Assembly (NCBI GenBank): GCA_016208665.1
Contig: JACQXT010000051.1
Coordinates: 1,323 to 8,709 of the forward strand
Direction: 5' to 3'
Source of the DNA: Chitinivibrionia bacterium
GTDB lineage: Bacteria; Krumholzibacteriota; Krumholzibacteriia; WVZY01
Length of the DNA: 7,387 bases
Positions 6,696-7,387 of the stretch are shown piece after piece. Made by a program: the position numbers and the translations under genes. Within the stretch, counting starts at the first letter, position 1. Every line of letters begins with the position of its first letter. A model generated the notes under the pieces. That model had not been told where the DNA came from and did no database searches. It saw only the letters and a list, made by a program, of their open reading frames with translations.

Positions 6696-7387
6696 ATGAA
6701 ATCCGCTCGGCCGTCGAATCCCCAGGCTCCCGGCGCCCTCTTTCGGGAACTCAGCGCCCCCGATCTCATAGTGATAGGCGCGCTCTTCGTCCTCCTGCTC
6801 GTGCACGCCCACATGGGGTGGATGACGACCAAGGACGACGCCTTCATCACGTTCCGCTACGCCAGGCATCTGGCGGGCGGGCACGGTCTGGTGTGGAACA
6901 TCGGCGAGGCGCCGGTGGAGGGATACACCAATTTCCTGTTTCTCGTCATCATGTCGGTGTTCTCCCTCTTCAAGGCCGATCTCGTCGCCGCGGCCAAGAT
7001 CGTGAACCTCCTGTCCGCGTTCGCCGTTTTCTTTATGCTGATCGAAATCTTCCAGAGAATCTATCGCGACCGTTATCTGCTGTTCTTCGGTCTCTTTCTG
7101 TTCGTCTTTCCGTTTTTTACGTCCGCGCAGATCGCCGGCGGACTGGAAACGATGTTCTACGCCATGCTCGTCACGCTCGGCGGCCTGCTGCTCCTCCGGC
7201 AGATCGAAGCCTACCGCGGAAAGCGCCAGGCAGCCCTGGCGTTCGTGCTGCTCGCGATGGGACTCACGAGGCCGGAAGGAGTCCTCGCGGCGGCCGCGAT
7301 CATGCTGCTCGAACTGTCGCTCATCGAGCGGCAGCGCCGCGCGCGATGCCTCGGAGCGCTCGCGCTCTGGTATCTCGCGCCGGCTGC
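6696..7387 (+). CDS. GT-C-type membrane glycosyltransferase, N-terminal part, cut by window edge
   Basis: The frame is open from the ATG at 6696 to the window end (230 codons). It cannot extend upstream because an in-frame TAA lies at 6684. A hydrophobic helix (about residues 23-40) is followed by KDDAFITFRYARHLAGGHGL (46-65), VWNIGEAPVEGYTNFLF (66-82), further membrane helices, AGGLETMFYAML (147-158) and a TRPEG motif (191-195). The Asp pair 47-48 in the first outside loop is where GT-C enzymes that use polyprenyl-phosphate sugar donors carry their catalytic acid. The EGYTNF, GLET and RPEG signatures are those of a broad family that includes actinobacterial arabinofuranosyltransferases and many uncharacterised cell-envelope glycosyltransferases. 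Donor and acceptor cannot be told from this part. The protein should be an inner-membrane multi-pass enzyme with its active site facing outward. Confidence 0.8.
   Translation, partial: MKSARPSNPQAPGALFRELSAPDLIVIGALFVLLLVHAHMGWMTTKDDAFITFRYARHLAGGHGLVWNIGEAPVEGYTNFLFLVIMSVFSLFKADLVAAAKIVNLLSAFAVFFMLIEIFQRIYRDRYLLFFGLFLFVFPFFTSAQIAGGLETMFYAMLVTLGGLLLLRQIEAYRGKRQAALAFVLLAMGLTRPEGVLAAAAIMLLELSLIERQRRARCLGALALWYLAPA

Noticed and set aside
5637..6884. Long minus-strand open frame of 415 codons with RPSKQ repeats
   Set aside because: It is antisense to three better-supported genes, reads as Arg/Ala/Pro-rich low-complexity sequence, and its repeat is just the 15-nt tandem repeat in translation. High GC makes such shadow frames common.

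Overview
This is a GC-rich bacterial window with genes on both strands. It carries central anaerobic metabolism, a sulfur-relay-type small protein, a large conserved membrane protein, a small nucleic-acid-binding protein and the start of a membrane glycosyltransferase. Ferredoxin-linked 2-oxoacid oxidoreductase genes (gamma-alpha fusion plus beta) suggest an anaerobe or facultative anaerobe. Nothing here fixes the phylum. The mix of a strong Shine-Dalgarno sequence at some genes and -10 boxes about 7-8 nt from the ATG at others would suit a little-studied lineage known mainly from environmental genomes, but that is inference.

Layout: (1) 1-221, minus strand: N-terminal part of a RibD C-terminal-type (riboflavin pathway) reductase, cut by the window edge. 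(2) 222-504: divergent intergenic region holding a sigma70-like promoter and a leader of about 108 nt that ends in a terminator-like hairpin. (3) 505-2087 and 2110-2961, plus strand: korA (gamma-alpha fusion) and korB of a 2-oxoacid:ferredoxin oxidoreductase. korB is intact. korA changes frame near nt 650 and appears to lack about 40 residues of its gamma domain. (4) 3077-3529, plus: DsrE-family protein. (5) 3668-6093, plus: large protein with a protein-kinase-like ATP-binding lobe and a multi-pass membrane C-terminus. It changes frame near nt 4030 and probably also lacks a short segment. (6) 6176-6493, minus: small basic protein with a Rho-N (SAP-like) domain. (7) 6494-6695: divergent intergenic region with facing promoters around a 15-nt tandem repeat. 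(8) 6696-7387, plus: start of a GT-C-type membrane glycosyltransferase, running off the edge.

KorA and KorB together would oxidatively decarboxylate a 2-oxoacid to an acyl-CoA and reduce ferredoxin, or run in reverse. The other genes show no obvious pathway link and seem to be separate transcription units. The most notable points are two similar 'internal deletion plus frameshift' scars in neighbouring plus-strand genes, the kinase-like/membrane fusion protein, the terminated leader before kor, leaderless-type promoters at two genes, and the repeat array between two divergent promoters. I found no CRISPR array, transposase, integrase, tRNA or rRNA.
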